A stretch of 64,000 nucleotides of DNA from Gammaproteobacteria bacterium (GCA_018815325.1 JAHIYE010000016.1:111926-175925); one strand, 5' to 3'. Counted from the stretch's first letter, positions 26,751-36,822 are shown. The notes: generated by a model from the letters alone, not told the origin. Translations and numbers: made by a program.

Positions 26751-27344
26751 ATGTCAGGAGGCGGTTTTCATGTTCACGGTCCGCATGACCACGAGATTGA
26801 GCATGCCCAGCAAGGCGGGCACGGCGATCACGCGGGGAGCAGCATGACCAACCAGATTGCCATGTTCACGGCCATCATTGCCACCGTAGGTGCCATCTTT
26901 GCCTATATGGGAGGTGCCACCCAGGCCAATGCGGGCCTCTACAAGAACAACGCAGCCATCAAGAAAACGGAAGCCTCCAACCAGTGGAATTACTTCCAGT
27001 CCAAGAGCACCAAGCAGTCGCTGGCCGAAATGTCGCGTGACCTCTCAACCCGGGAGGATGACAAGCTCAAATACCAGACCAAGATCGACCGCTACGAGAA
27101 GGAAAAGACTGAAATCAAGGTCGGAGCCGACAAGCTGGAAGCCGACGCGACCGAGTGGGACAAGAAGAGCGACGAGCAGATGCACCAGCATCATCGCTGG
27201 GCTCAAGCAACCACCGTGCTGCAGGTCTGCATTGCGCTGGCCGCGATTGCCCTGCTGACGCGCAAGAAATGGCTGGAGTACGCCATGTTTGGCTGCGGCG
27301 CCATCGGCCTGCTGGTAGGCACCCTGGCTTCGCTACATATTTAA
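26751..27344 (+). CDS. DUF4337 membrane protein with His-rich N-terminus
   Basis: 197 residues from ATG 26751, with GGGAG six bases upstream and only one base after the folA stop. The first 35 residues are rich in His, Gly and Asp (FHVHGPHDHEIEHAQQGG), followed by a membrane segment near 45-65, a charged coiled-coil region (about 85-150), and two C-terminal membrane helices. Function unknown. The His-rich stretch could bind metal ions, but this is speculation. Confidence 0.8.
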   Translation: MSGGGFHVHGPHDHEIEHAQQGGHGDHAGSSMTNQIAMFTAIIATVGAIFAYMGGATQANAGLYKNNAAIKKTEASNQWNYFQSKSTKQSLAEMSRDLSTREDDKLKYQTKIDRYEKEKTEIKVGADKLEADATEWDKKSDEQMHQHHRWAQATTVLQVCIALAAIALLTRKKWLEYAMFGCGAIGLLVGTLASLHI

Positions 27345-27385
27345 TAGCTACTCGCGCTTTATTCATAAGGGCTGGAGCCCAAAAA
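27345..27385 (+). repeat. Dispersed Comamonadaceae-type short repeat (half element)
   Basis: TAGCTACTCGCGCTTTATTC followed by ATAAGGGCTGGAGCCC, between the DUF4337 stop and xth. I recognise this as a member of a short repeat scattered through Comamonadaceae genomes, from memory rather than from a search. Related copies appear at 36781 and 50011. Confidence 0.5.
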
Positions 27386-27397
27386 TATGGGGAATTC

Positions 27398-28186
<789 letters not shown>

Positions 28187-28286
28187 ACCGTTTTCGTGCA
28201 TCCGGGGCGCACGGCTGGCCTGCCCTGAAAAGCCAAGGGATACGAGTCCCCTGGCACGGGAGTGCATTCAACCTGCCTGTCACCCG

Positions 28287-29816
28287 CTACTCGAGGCCGA
28301 GTTCCTGAATCTTGCGTGTGATGGTGTTGCGGCCAATGCCAAGCTTCTGCGCTGCTTCTATCCGGCGTCCACGCGTACTGGCCAGCGCTGCGAGGATGAG
28401 CCGGGACTCAACGCGCCGCGTCAATTCGTCCCATACATCGTGGCGTCCGCTCTCCAGCAGAGTCTCCGCCTCGGCCGCCAGACCGGCCTCCCAGCCCATC
28501 TCCTGCGATGCCGGAGAAGCCGGAGAAGCCGGAGCATTTTGTTCAATGGACGTCATCCGCTCGGGGGAGCTGGAAGCCGTTTTGGACGATGCAAGCTCCG
28601 TCGAGACCTCCACCGGGGCAGACTCGCGGCCAGGCTCGGCGCCGGCATCAAGTTTCACGCCAACCTCTGGCGGAAGATCCTTCGGCTCAACCACCTGCGC
28701 TGGCGCCATCACGGTCAGCCAATGGCACATGTTCTCCAGCTGACGCACATTGCCCGGGAAATTGAAGTTCGCCAGCCAGGCCAGGGCGCGGTCCGAAATC
28801 CGCTTGGGTTCCACCCCGAGCTGTTGTGCGCTTTGCAACAGAAAATGCCGGGTAAGCATCGGCACGTCCTCCTTGCGCTCGCGCAGGGCGGGCAGACGCA
28901 GGCGAATCACATTCAGACGGTGAAACAAATCCTCCCTGAAAACGCCTTCCTTGACGCGCTGCTCCAAATCCTGGTGGGTCGCGGCGATCACGCGCACATG
29001 GGCCTTGACGGCGCTGTGCCCCCCCACGCGATAGAAATGTCCGTCCGACAGCACGCGCAAGAGCCGCGTCTGCAAATCAAAGGGCATGTCGCCGATCTCA
29101 TCGAGAAACAACGTGCCGCCTTCGGCCTGCTCGAAACGGCCGCGGCGCATGGTTTGCGCGCCAGTAAAAGCACCACGTTCGTGACCAAACAACTCTGATT
29201 CCAGCAAATCCTTCGGAATTGCGGCTGTATTGATCGCCACAAAAGGGCCGTTGGCACGTGGCGAATGCTTGTGCAGCGCACGTGCGACCAACTCCTTGCC
29301 TGAGCCAGACTCGCCTGTAATCAGCACGGTCACGTTGCTCGGACTCAAGCGGCCAATGGCGCGGAACACGTCCTGCATGGCTGGCGCCTGACCCAGCATT
29401 TCGGGTGTCACGCCGAGGCGCTCCTCGGCCACTTCTTCACGCTGGCTTTCTTCGACCGCCCGGCGTATCAACTCAACGGCTTTGGTCAGATCGAAGGGCT
29501 TGGGCAGATACTCAAAAGCACCCCCTTGAAACGCCGAGACGGCACTGTCCAGGTCAGAGAATGCCGTCATGATGATCACCGGCAAGCCAGGGTGCTTGGC
29601 CTTGATCTTTTCCAGCAACTCCAGGCCGGACCCTCCCGGCATGCGAATGTCGCTCACCAGAATCTGCGGGCCATCTTCCTCGCTGGAACTCTCCAGTGCC
29701 AGCAGCACGTCTCTGGCGTTGGTGAAGCTGCGGGTGGGAAGGTTTTCGCGTAACAGCGCCTTCTCCAGAACGAAGCGTATGGATTGGTCATCATCTACTA
29801 TCCAGATCGGCTTCAT
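28287..29816 (-). CDS. glnG: Nitrogen regulation response regulator NtrC
   Basis: 509 residues. Receiver with phospho-acceptor D56 ([11 protein letters not shown]); sigma-54 AAA+ domain with [15 protein letters not shown] and the sigma-54-contact loop GAFTGA; C-terminal Fis-type helix-turn-helix ([21 protein letters not shown]). The linker between AAA+ and DNA-binding domains (about 395-455) is long and Ser/Ala/Pro-rich. Phosphorylated NtrC activates sigma-54 promoters such as the one upstream of glnA here. Starts 36 bases after the ntrB stop. Confidence 0.96.
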   Translation of the reverse strand: MKPIWIVDDDQSIRFVLEKALLRENLPTRSFTNARDVLLALESSSEEDGPQILVSDIRMPGGSGLELLEKIKAKHPGLPVIIMTAFSDLDSAVSAFQGGAFEYLPKPFDLTKAVELIRRAVEESQREEVAEERLGVTPEMLGQAPAMQDVFRAIGRLSPSNVTVLITGESGSGKELVARALHKHSPRANGPFVAINTAAIPKDLLESELFGHERGAFTGAQTMRRGRFEQAEGGTLFLDEIGDMPFDLQTRLLRVLSDGHFYRVGGHSAVKAHVRVIAATHQDLEQRVKEGVFREDLFHRLNVIRLRLPALRERKEDVPMLTRHFLLQSAQQLGVEPKRISDRALAWLANFNFPGNVRQLENMCHWLTVMAPAQVVEPKDLPPEVGVKLDAGAEPGRESAPVEVSTELASSKTASSSPERMTSIEQNAPASPASPASQEMGWEAGLAAEAETLLESGRHDVWDELTRRVESRLILAALASTRGRRIEAAQKLGIGRNTITRKIQELGLE

Positions 29817-29852
29817 ATGTCTATCACCTCAGGTCATGCCACCCCAAACTCC

Positions 29853-30923
29853 TCAAGGCAGCGGTATCAGTATTTTGAAATCCGTGTGCCCCGGCTCACT
29901 CTCGCACTCAATCAGGCCATGGTGCTGTTGCACAAAGGTTTGTGCCAGTGTCAGCCCCAGACCAGAACCCCCTTCTCTACCGGACACCAGCGGATAGAAG
30001 ATGCGGTCCTTGATCTCGTCGGGCACTCCGGGCCCGTTGTCAATGACATGCAATTCCAATGCCAGGCGATAACGCTGCTTGCCAAAAGTGACCTGCCGCG
30101 CCACACAGGTGCGAAAAGTCAGTTGTGCATCACCCGTGGCAATCTTCTCCGCAAGGGCCTGACAGGCATTGTGGGCAATGTTGAGAACAGTCTGTATGAG
30201 TTGCTCACGGTCACCCCGAAACTCGGGGATCGACACATCGTATTGACGCACGACTCGCAGGCCCTTGGGGAATTCGGCCAGGATCAGTGAACGTACACGC
30301 TCGCAAACCTCGTGAATGTTGACATCCCCGACCAGATGCGGCCGTCGATGCGGTGCCAGCAGTCGATCCACCAGCGTCTGCAGGCGGTCTGCCTCATGGA
30401 TGATGACCTGTGTGTACTCGGTGAGCTCGCGTGACTCCACCTCCATCTGCAGCAGCTGCGCAGCGCCACGGATGCCTCCCAGTGGGTTCTTGATCTCGTG
30501 TGCAAGATTGCGGATCAGCTCCTTGTTGGCCTGCGCCTGATCGAACAGCCGCTCCTCACGCTCCTGCCGTGCCTGCTGCTCCAGAGGCACCATTTCCACA
30601 ATGAGCTCGCTTGAACGCTCAGTCTGGGTGACGATGACATGAACGGGTAGCGGCTCGCGGTTCAGGCGCTTGAGCCAGGCGTCATAACGCAAGGCGGCAA
30701 ATTCGTTGCCTCCGGCACCCAGCAGGCCATTCGTGAGAATCTGAGGTTCTGTAAAACTGTCTGGAAAGCTGGAGCCTTCGATGCTGCGCCGGGATGCACC
30801 CAACGCATCTTCCAGCGCAGAATTGACAAACAGCACGATACCGTCGCCATTGACGACCGCCACTAAGGTGGCCAGCAGGTCAAATGCCTGAAAATGAGCG
30901 GGCAGGGATGTAGGCTTGTTCAA
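29853..30923 (-). CDS. glnL: Nitrogen regulation sensor kinase NtrB
   Basis: 356 residues. PAS domain at about 12-120, phospho-acceptor H142 in NLAHEIKNPLGGIRGAAQLL, then HATPase motifs NIAHNACQAL, DNGPGVP and GGSGLGL. Cytosolic, controlled by PII. No ATG is available: an in-frame TGA lies ten codons upstream of TTG 30923, which is taken as start. That TTG sits five bases after the TAG of the preceding small gene, so re-initiation is likely. Confidence 0.93.
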   Translation of the reverse strand: MNKPTSLPAHFQAFDLLATLVAVVNGDGIVLFVNSALEDALGASRRSIEGSSFPDSFTEPQILTNGLLGAGGNEFAALRYDAWLKRLNREPLPVHVIVTQTERSSELIVEMVPLEQQARQEREERLFDQAQANKELIRNLAHEIKNPLGGIRGAAQLLQMEVESRELTEYTQVIIHEADRLQTLVDRLLAPHRRPHLVGDVNIHEVCERVRSLILAEFPKGLRVVRQYDVSIPEFRGDREQLIQTVLNIAHNACQALAEKIATGDAQLTFRTCVARQVTFGKQRYRLALELHVIDNGPGVPDEIKDRIFYPLVSGREGGSGLGLTLAQTFVQQHHGLIECESEPGHTDFKILIPLP

Positions 30924-30928
30924 GCCTT

Positions 30929-31450
30929 CTATTTTGACGCAGAAGGACGCTCATTTGCGCCAGGAAGTCGCTCAAGTTCACGTCGAATACCGGCGATATC
31001 ACTTTCATTGCGGGCCAGGCTGGCCTTGTATTCAGCCACGCGGTCCAGGTATTTCTGGTAATTGCGCGCTTCTGAACCCATTTTCTCGGGTTCACCATTG
31101 TTGTATTCCTTGAGCAGTTCAGCTTGGCGGGTCTCAGCCTTGCGCAATTCACTCTCGAGAATCAGACGCGCATCCGAATCACGCTCACGTTGGGCAGTCG
31201 GGTCAACCCGCTGCCCAGCCGTTGGCGAGGCGCTTGCCTGGCGCACGGGTGCCGCTGCATTGGCCGTCGCAGCAGGGCGCGTGCTCTTCACCACGGTGAG
31301 ATTGCCGCCCTCGATCAGTTTGCAGCCTCTGGCCTGGGCATCCTGCAGGGTGTTGGTGTATTCGTTGCCGCAGCGGTAGATGCGTTCCTGCGAAATTCCG
31401 GGGGAAGAGAAAAGTGCGGTGGTGAGAAGAATCAGTAAAACGTGTTTCAT
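30929..31450 (-). CDS. Small periplasmic protein of the glnA-ntrBC region (DUF4124-like)
   Basis: 173 residues from ATG 31450, with GGAG six bases upstream. Signal peptide to about residue 21 (HVLLILLTTALFSSPGIS), then a short Cys-containing module ERIYRCGNEYTNTLQDAQARGC resembling DUF4124, then a charged coiled coil (100-170). Function unknown. It lies between glnA and ntrB and is almost certainly in the ntrBC transcript. Confidence 0.75.
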   Translation of the reverse strand: MKHVLLILLTTALFSSPGISQERIYRCGNEYTNTLQDAQARGCKLIEGGNLTVVKSTRPAATANAAAPVRQASASPTAGQRVDPTAQRERDSDARLILESELRKAETRQAELLKEYNNGEPEKMGSEARNYQKYLDRVAEYKASLARNESDIAGIRRELERLPGANERPSASK

Positions 31451-31545
31451 GCGGTCTCCGCGCATCGTCAAAATGCAGGGATGATGCCCAAGTATCCCTT
31501 AATCGCGCGTCATGGGCAAACACCTGGATTTTGCGCGCTTCCAAT

Positions 31546-31576
31546 GAAAAAGGACGGCGCAAGCCGTCCTTTTTTG
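31546..31576. terminator. Bidirectional terminator downstream of glnA
   Basis: AAAAAGGACGGC, loop GCAA, GCCGTCC and six T. On the minus strand it directly follows glnA (18 bases after the stop) and ends in five T. It should insulate glnA from the ntrB operon, whose promoter must then lie in 31451-31545 or come from read-through. Confidence 0.85.
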
Positions 31577-31593
31577 ATACAAGCCGTAACGAA

Positions 31594-33009
31594 TTACAGC
31601 GAGTAGTACATGTCGTACTCGACCGGGTGAACGGCCATGCGGAAGCGCGTGACTTCCTGCATCTTCAGCTCGATGTAGGCATCGAGCATGGAGTCGGTAA
31701 ACACACCGCCCTTGGTCAGGAAAGCGCGGTCGTTGTCCAGGTATTCCAGCGCCTGGTCCAGGCTGTGGCACACGGTCGGGATCTTGGCATTCTCTTCCGG
31801 CGGCAGATGGTACAAGTCCTTGGTGGCAGCCTCGCCCGGATGGATCTTGTTTTCCACGCCATCCAGACCCGCCATCAGCAAAGCCGAGAAGGCCAGATAA
31901 GGGTTGGCCAGTGGATCGGGGAAACGTGCCTCGATACGACGACCTTTCGGATTGGCAACGAACGGAATGCGGATGGAAGCCGAGCGGTTACGGGCCGAGT
32001 AAGCCAGTTTCACAGGTGCCTCGAAGCCGGGAACCAGACGCTTGTAGCTATTGGTGCCTGGATTGGTGATGGCGTTCAGGGCACGGGCGTGCTTGATGAT
32101 GCCGCCGATGTAGTACAGCGCGAAGTCGCTCAGACCGGCATAGCCGTCACCGGCAAACAGGTTCTTGCCGTCTTTCCAGACCGACTGGTGCACGTGCATG
32201 CCGGAGCCGTTGTCACCAACGATGGGCTTGGGCATGAACGTCGCGGTTTTGCCATAGGCATTGGCCACGTTCTGCACCACGTACTTGAGAAGAATGGTCC
32301 AGTCGGCGCGTTGCACCAGGGTGCTGAACCGGGTGCCAATCTCGTTCTGGCCAGCGCCCGCCACTTCGTGGTGGAACACTTCGACCGGAATGCCCAGCGA
32401 TTCGAGGATCAGGGACATTTCGGCGCGCATGTCCTGGGTGCTGTCCACCGGAGGCACGGGGAAATAGCCGCCCTTGACGGTTGGGCGGTGGCCCTTGTTG
32501 CCGCCTTCGATCTTGGTGTTGGTGTTCCAGGGAGCTTCGTACTCATCGATCTCGAAGGAGGCACCGCTCATCTCGTTCTTCCAGCGCACACCGTCGAAAA
32601 TGAAGAACTCGGGCTCGGGTCCGAAGTAGGCTGCATCGCCCAGGCCGGAAGCCTTGAGGTAGGCTTCTGCACGCTTGGCAATGGAGCGCGGATCACGGTC
32701 ATAGGCCTTGCCATCACCCGGCTCGATCACGTCACAGCTCATGAAGAGGGTGGTTTCCTCGAAGAAGGGGTCGATGTTGGCTGTATTGGGGTCAGGCATC
32801 AGCTGCATGTCGGAAGCTTCAATACCCTTCCAGCCAGCGATCGAAGAGCCATCAAAAGCATGACCTGATGTGAATTTGTCTTCATCAAAGTGAGAGACGG
32901 GCACAGTCACGTGTTGCTCTTTGCCACGGGTATCGGAGAAGCGGAAGTCCACGAACTTGACTTCGTTGTCCTTCACCATCTTCATTACGTCTGCGACGGT
33001 CTTTGCCAT
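31594..33009 (-). CDS. glnA: Glutamine synthetase, type I
   Basis: 471 residues, the usual GSI-beta length. [11 protein letters not shown], the metal-site Glu in FGPEPEFF, the [14 protein letters not shown] segment ([11 protein letters not shown]) and [11 protein letters not shown] are intact. The adenylylation tyrosine lies in [10 protein letters not shown], so GlnE control is expected. ATG 33009 has AGGAG eight bases upstream. A sigma-54 promoter and NtrC sites precede it. Confidence 0.98.
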   Translation of the reverse strand: MAKTVADVMKMVKDNEVKFVDFRFSDTRGKEQHVTVPVSHFDEDKFTSGHAFDGSSIAGWKGIEASDMQLMPDPNTANIDPFFEETTLFMSCDVIEPGDGKAYDRDPRSIAKRAEAYLKASGLGDAAYFGPEPEFFIFDGVRWKNEMSGASFEIDEYEAPWNTNTKIEGGNKGHRPTVKGGYFPVPPVDSTQDMRAEMSLILESLGIPVEVFHHEVAGAGQNEIGTRFSTLVQRADWTILLKYVVQNVANAYGKTATFMPKPIVGDNGSGMHVHQSVWKDGKNLFAGDGYAGLSDFALYYIGGIIKHARALNAITNPGTNSYKRLVPGFEAPVKLAYSARNRSASIRIPFVANPKGRRIEARFPDPLANPYLAFSALLMAGLDGVENKIHPGEAATKDLYHLPPEENAKIPTVCHSLDQALEYLDNDRAFLTKGGVFTDSMLDAYIELKMQEVTRFRMAVHPVEYDMYYSL

Positions 33010-33058
33010 CAAATTCTCCTGGTTGGATTGGGTTGATAAAAATGTTTGTTAACCTGAA

Positions 33059-33074
33059 TGCAGGTTTTATGCCA
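33059..33074 (-). promoter_or_regulatory. Sigma-54 (-24/-12) promoter of glnA
   Basis: On the minus strand TGGCATAAAACCTGCA: GG and GC separated by ten bases as required, with 8 of 10 key consensus positions (TGGCAC-N5-TTGCA). Transcription would begin near 33048, about 40 bases upstream of the glnA start. Confidence 0.72.
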
Positions 33075-33183
33075 AAGCAGACGCGCGGACTGTTCTGTCA
33101 AAGGCTGTATTTTGCCCTGAGTTTGCGACAGATTTGAGCCCAAAGCGCCGAGATTTCATATTGCCAGGCGCACAGGACCGGAT

Positions 33184-33200
33184 TGCACCAAAATGGGAAT
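33184..33200. promoter_or_regulatory. NtrC binding site 1 upstream of glnA
   Basis: TGCACCAAAATGG followed by GAAT. The first 13 bases equal the enteric NtrC consensus (TGCACCAAAATGGTGCA); the right arm is degenerate. Centred about 145 bases upstream of the predicted glnA start of transcription, a normal enhancer distance. Confidence 0.65.
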
Positions 33201-33210
33201 CACCTCTAAA

Positions 33211-33225
33211 GCACACATTTGGTGC
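33211..33225. promoter_or_regulatory. NtrC binding site 2 upstream of glnA
   Basis: GCACACATTTGGTGC has both outer half-sites (GCAC and GTGC) at the right spacing. Its centre is about 27-30 bases from site 1, close to three helical turns, fitting cooperative binding of two dimers. It lies just beyond the stop codon of the neighbouring gene. Confidence 0.65.
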
Positions 33226-33229
33226 ATTT

Positions 33230-34069
33230 TTATTGTCGCACCAATTCAGGGCCCAGCTTGGCACCGAATGATTTCAGCCCCTCCAGCAAAAGAGGATAGG
33301 CCAGTTCCACTTCCGCAGGCTCGCCCTTGACGCCCAACTCGATGTGTCGCCCATACCCGGGGTGATCCACACTGGGCAGGCTGAACACCTTGACAGCAGC
33401 ATGGGTCTTTTCGATCTGTTCCATCAAGGGCGTCAGTGCAGCCTCCATGGCGCCGAAAACGATGACAGACTTCTCGACCCAGGACGACACCCGGAACAGG
33501 TGGCTGTAATACGTGTCCAGCACCCAGGCCATCATGGGCCAGGCCATGACAGGGAAGCCAGGCACAAAGTGCACCGCACCACCTCCCGGGCTCTGGCAAC
33601 TGAAACCGGGAATCTTGTTGTAGGGGTTGGGAATCAATGTCGCGCCGGCCGGGAACACGCCCATATTGAGGCGATGAATATTGTCCGCGCGGTCGGGTTC
33701 ATAGCTCAGCCCCTGCTCCCGGGCCACTTCCTGCATGCGTTCGCGAATCAGGACTTCTGCTTCGGGGTGCAGTTGCAACTCAGCACCCAGCGCCCTCGCG
33801 GCGCACTGACGAGTGTGATCGTCCGGCGTGGCACCTATGCCGCCACAGGAAAACACGATGTCGGCACTGGCAAAGGCCCGCTTCAGCGTTGTGGTGATGC
33901 GGTCCGGAGAGTCACCCACATAGTCTGCGTAGGCGAGCTGCAAACCACGCGCCTGCAGCAACTCAATCAGCTTGGGGAGATGCTTGTCGGCGCGTTTGCC
34001 CGACAGGATTTCATCACCAATGATGACGAGGCCGATGCCACCGGCACCCTCAAGTTTGTTTGTTGTCAT
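33230..34069 (-). CDS. Molybdopterin-binding domain protein (CinA N-terminal-like)
   Basis: 279 residues. MoCF-biosynthesis/CinA-type fold with GDEILSGKRAD and FSCGGIGATPDDHT; residues 90-150 carry the CinA-like segment. No C-terminal PncC amidohydrolase domain, so it is the short form. Pterin or nucleotide binding is expected; reaction unknown. ATG 34069 lies inside the end of the EI24 gene (20-base overlap), giving coupling; a GTG at 34081 is an alternative. Confidence 0.82.
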   Translation of the reverse strand: MTTNKLEGAGGIGLVIIGDEILSGKRADKHLPKLIELLQARGLQLAYADYVGDSPDRITTTLKRAFASADIVFSCGGIGATPDDHTRQCAARALGAELQLHPEAEVLIRERMQEVAREQGLSYEPDRADNIHRLNMGVFPAGATLIPNPYNKIPGFSCQSPGGGAVHFVPGFPVMAWPMMAWVLDTYYSHLFRVSSWVEKSVIVFGAMEAALTPLMEQIEKTHAAVKVFSLPSVDHPGYGRHIELGVKGEPAEVELAYPLLLEGLKSFGAKLGPELVRQ

Positions 34070-34964
34070 GATCGGATTCACTCTCGGGTGATGTCAGAAC
34101 TTGTGCGGCCACAGATTCAATTAGCGCCGCTGGCGGGCGGGCTTCCGTCGGTGGCAGGGTCTCAGCCCGCATGCGTTGCAGTGCGGTCAGGCAGTAATGC
34201 CCGAACCAGAGCGAGGAGAAAGCGAACACCAGGGTATAGACCCAGATCGCCAGTGGCACCAGTATCACGAAAGCCGCGGCAAACAAGGCCCCAGACGCCC
34301 AGAACAGGCTCGGCGCCAAGCCGAGGTAGCCCGACAAAATTCCCATCAGCAGCATCCAACCGCGGTGGCGTCTGAACAGCTCCCGTCGCTCATCACGGCT
34401 GGCGTATTCCGACAGTGCATCGTAGGCCAGCACCCGGTATGTCAGCCAACCCCAGATCAGGGGGGGCAAAAACAGAATCAAGGGCGGCACCAGCCACAGC
34501 GGCATGGACAGAACCAGTGCAACCAGCGCCAGCAGGGTAGACCCCAGCGACCACAGCATGCTCAGAAACATCGTTCCGCCATGCTTGCGCTGCAGGCCGG
34601 GAAAGCGGCGTTCGCCCACCAGGGAAACCAGCGCGGGCGTCATCAAGACCCCCACGATCAGCAGCGACACCACCACCAGCAAGGGCGTGACCGAGAAAAT
34701 CACGATCAACGGGGCCACCACGGCCTTCAGATCACCCGCACCAAAGCCCTGCAACCAGTCCCAGACGCTGTTGAGCATGGCCGAAGACTCCAGCCAGTTG
34801 CGCACCCAATCCAGCGCCATGTCCCAGTAAAAGTAGCCCAGTCCAAGTGACAGGGCCACCAGCAGGATGAGCGGCAGAAACGACAGTGCAATGACGCGGG
34901 GACGCACGCAATAAGCCACCGCGCGCCAGAAAGAGTCCAGAAACAGATTCATGGCGCCAAGCAT
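34050..34964 (-). CDS. EI24 domain (CysZ-like) membrane protein
   Basis: 304 residues with about six hydrophobic helices; the N-terminal FLDSFWRAVAYCVRPRVIALS and the YDALSEYASRDERRELF loop are typical of EI24 proteins. CysZ members import sulfate, but this group is mostly uncharacterised. Two ATGs (34964, 34952) are possible and neither has a strong ribosome site. Overlaps the next gene. Confidence 0.8.
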   Translation of the reverse strand: MLGAMNLFLDSFWRAVAYCVRPRVIALSFLPLILLVALSLGLGYFYWDMALDWVRNWLESSAMLNSVWDWLQGFGAGDLKAVVAPLIVIFSVTPLLVVVSLLIVGVLMTPALVSLVGERRFPGLQRKHGGTMFLSMLWSLGSTLLALVALVLSMPLWLVPPLILFLPPLIWGWLTYRVLAYDALSEYASRDERRELFRRHRGWMLLMGILSGYLGLAPSLFWASGALFAAAFVILVPLAIWVYTLVFAFSSLWFGHYCLTALQRMRAETLPPTEARPPAALIESVAAQVLTSPESESDHDNKQT

Positions 34965-34988
34965 ACCCGGATTGACAGGCCCAAAGGC

Positions 34989-35984
34989 TCAGGCGCGCCC
35001 TACCAGACGCATCAATCCGAGCCACTGCTGGGACCAGAAACCTCGCCCGTAATCGCGCCCCTGTTCGATCTGGTCACGCACACCCGTCGGGTCATAGCGG
35101 AGCTCAAAATTGGCCGTGCCGAACAGGGTGTCCCACCAGGGCAGCAGGACCCCGAAGTTGTGCCCCCCCAATGGAGACACCTCATCGCCGGCTTGTTGCG
35201 CGTTATCCGTACTCGAGCGCAGGGCCGATTCGTGGCCAATGCCAACGCTGTGATGCAGTCGGTGAAAGCGTGGACTAACCCACAGGCGCTCCCCCAGCCG
35301 TCCAAACCAAAGTCTCAGGTTGGCATGCTGGAAATTCTCGCTGAGCTGGGTCAGGGCCGTGATGAGCACAAACTGGCCCGGCGCCACACCAATGAGTTGA
35401 GCCAGAGTGACCAGCAGCACATCGCGGATCAGATCGTCCAGCAGGTGGTTGCGGTTGTCGCTCCACATAGTCATCTGGCGTTGGGCGTGGTGCAGCGCGT
35501 GCAAGCGCCACCACCACTGGAAATGGTGCTGGCCACGATGAATCCAGTAATCGAAAAAGTCAAACACCACCAGATACAGTACCAGGCTGACCCAGGCCAG
35601 ATCCGTCACGCCCGGCCAGATGCCGTCAAGCTGGAAGGTCCGGAAGCCCACCATACGCAGCATGCCCAGCAGGTCGTCAAACAGCGGCTGGACCGAGAAA
35701 AACAGTACCAGACGGAACAAGCCCAGGCGATGGATCAGGGTATAGAGCACATCCACGCGAATGCTGGCGTGGTCATGGACAGCTTCCACCGGTCGCCAGC
35801 GCTGCAGCGGTGCGATCACCAGCAGCATGACTGTCAATTGCAGCAGTCCGACCAACAGCCAGCCGGTCGCAGCGTAGGCCTCTTCCAGCAGTCCGCCCTG
35901 CCCCATGGCAAAAATCAACGGTTGAACCAGCGTCTCGAACAACCACTGCTGCGCGAGAGAAAAGGCGTCAGAAAATGCGTCCAT
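34989..35984 (-). CDS. Sterol desaturase/fatty acid hydroxylase family protein
   Basis: 331 residues with four to five membrane helices. The di-iron histidine clusters are visible: HRGQHH, HALHH and FHRLHH, plus a final His in GGHNFG. Inner-membrane hydroxylase or desaturase of a lipid; substrate unknown. Ends 24 bases before the EI24 start, on the same strand. Confidence 0.85.
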   Translation of the reverse strand: MDAFSDAFSLAQQWLFETLVQPLIFAMGQGGLLEEAYAATGWLLVGLLQLTVMLLVIAPLQRWRPVEAVHDHASIRVDVLYTLIHRLGLFRLVLFFSVQPLFDDLLGMLRMVGFRTFQLDGIWPGVTDLAWVSLVLYLVVFDFFDYWIHRGQHHFQWWWRLHALHHAQRQMTMWSDNRNHLLDDLIRDVLLVTLAQLIGVAPGQFVLITALTQLSENFQHANLRLWFGRLGERLWVSPRFHRLHHSVGIGHESALRSSTDNAQQAGDEVSPLGGHNFGVLLPWWDTLFGTANFELRYDPTGVRDQIEQGRDYGRGFWSQQWLGLMRLVGRA

Positions 35985-36023
35985 ATGCTGATGACTTGCC
36001 AGGTTGACCCAGTTATCGGGGCA

Positions 36024-36815
36024 TTATTTTGCCGCCTTGCTCACCCAAGCCCTGTAATCCGGGTGCTCGCGCAAGGTCTCGAAACAAAATCCCCGCGCCT
36101 TCAGTCCCGTGATCAAGGGCTCGAGCACTGCAGGTGCCCAGGCATCACGGCGCGACCAGATGCCCAGGTGCGCCAGCAAGATATCTCCCGCGCGGATGTC
36201 GCGCAGGGCCCGGGCAAGCAGCAACTTGTTGCTGAACTGCTCGCTGGGTAACTCGTCTCCCAGGAATCCTGCCGCCGACCAGCCGACATGCAGGTAACCG
36301 CAGTTCCTGGCCGCCTGCAGCAGGCGCGGGGAAGTTTTGCCCCCTGGGGCACGAAACAGTGGCAGGGTTTTCTGGCCCGTCAGGCTTTCCAGCCGATCGG
36401 CCGCCAGCTTGATCTGCTCGCAATACTGCGATGCACTCAGCTTGAGGTTTTGGCCTTGCAGGGCACCCGCACTCGGACGCACGCGAAACGACACAGGCTC
36501 CGCCGGCACATCCGAGCGCCAGTAAACGTGATCCAGGGTATGCGATGCGAATGCATGACCCTCCGCTGCGCGCGCCTGCCACCAGGAGGCCCAGTAGGTC
36601 CCTAGGCTGCCATCGCCAGCCTGGGTCTTTTCGTTGGCGGCGAAAAAGGTCACCTTCACGCCCTGCCGCTGAAGCACCTCGGCAATCAAGGGCGCCACCG
36701 CCATATGCCCGGTGTCGAACGTCAGGTAGACCGGTTTTTCACAGTGTTTTTGGGCCGTAGCCCATGGTGTACATGCGAATGTAGCTATCAAAATAATAGC
36801 AAATCTCGTGCGCAT
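36024..36815 (-). CDS. Polysaccharide deacetylase (NodB domain), secreted
   Basis: 263 residues from ATG 36815 with a signal peptide (RFAIILIATFACTPWATA). NodB motifs: YLTFDTG (catalytic Asp), SHTLDH (metal His), RAPGGK, and LAHLGIW near the end. It would deacetylate a cell-wall or exopolysaccharide in the periplasm. The start comes eight bases after the stop of the beta-propeller gene, without a good ribosome site, so it probably depends on re-initiation; ATG 36839 is an alternative. A dispersed repeat lies in the signal-peptide coding region. Confidence 0.85.
   Translation of the reverse strand: MRTRFAIILIATFACTPWATAQKHCEKPVYLTFDTGHMAVAPLIAEVLQRQGVKVTFFAANEKTQAGDGSLGTYWASWWQARAAEGHAFASHTLDHVYWRSDVPAEPVSFRVRPSAGALQGQNLKLSASQYCEQIKLAADRLESLTGQKTLPLFRAPGGKTSPRLLQAARNCGYLHVGWSAAGFLGDELPSEQFSNKLLLARALRDIRAGDILLAHLGIWSRRDAWAPAVLEPLITGLKARGFCFETLREHPDYRAWVSKAAK
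36781..36804 (-). repeat. Dispersed repeat (first half) within a signal-peptide coding region
   Basis: On the minus strand the core is GCTATTATTTTGATAGCTAC, an imperfect inverted repeat (GCTAT...ATAGC) like the left half of the element at 50011. Here it encodes part of the hydrophobic core of the deacetylase signal peptide (AIILIAT). Confidence 0.5.
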
Positions 36816-36822
36816 CAAAAAT

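Noticed and set aside
28225..28260. Imperfect hairpin between xth and ntrC
   Set aside because: Eight pairs with a wobble and no T-run; could be chance in GC-rich DNA.
31531..32868. 445-codon plus-strand frame opposite glnA
   Set aside because: Fully antisense to an intact glutamine synthetase; composition atypical and no motif.
33067..33264. 65-codon frame upstream of glnA
   Set aside because: It covers the sigma-54 promoter and NtrC sites and has no ribosome site.
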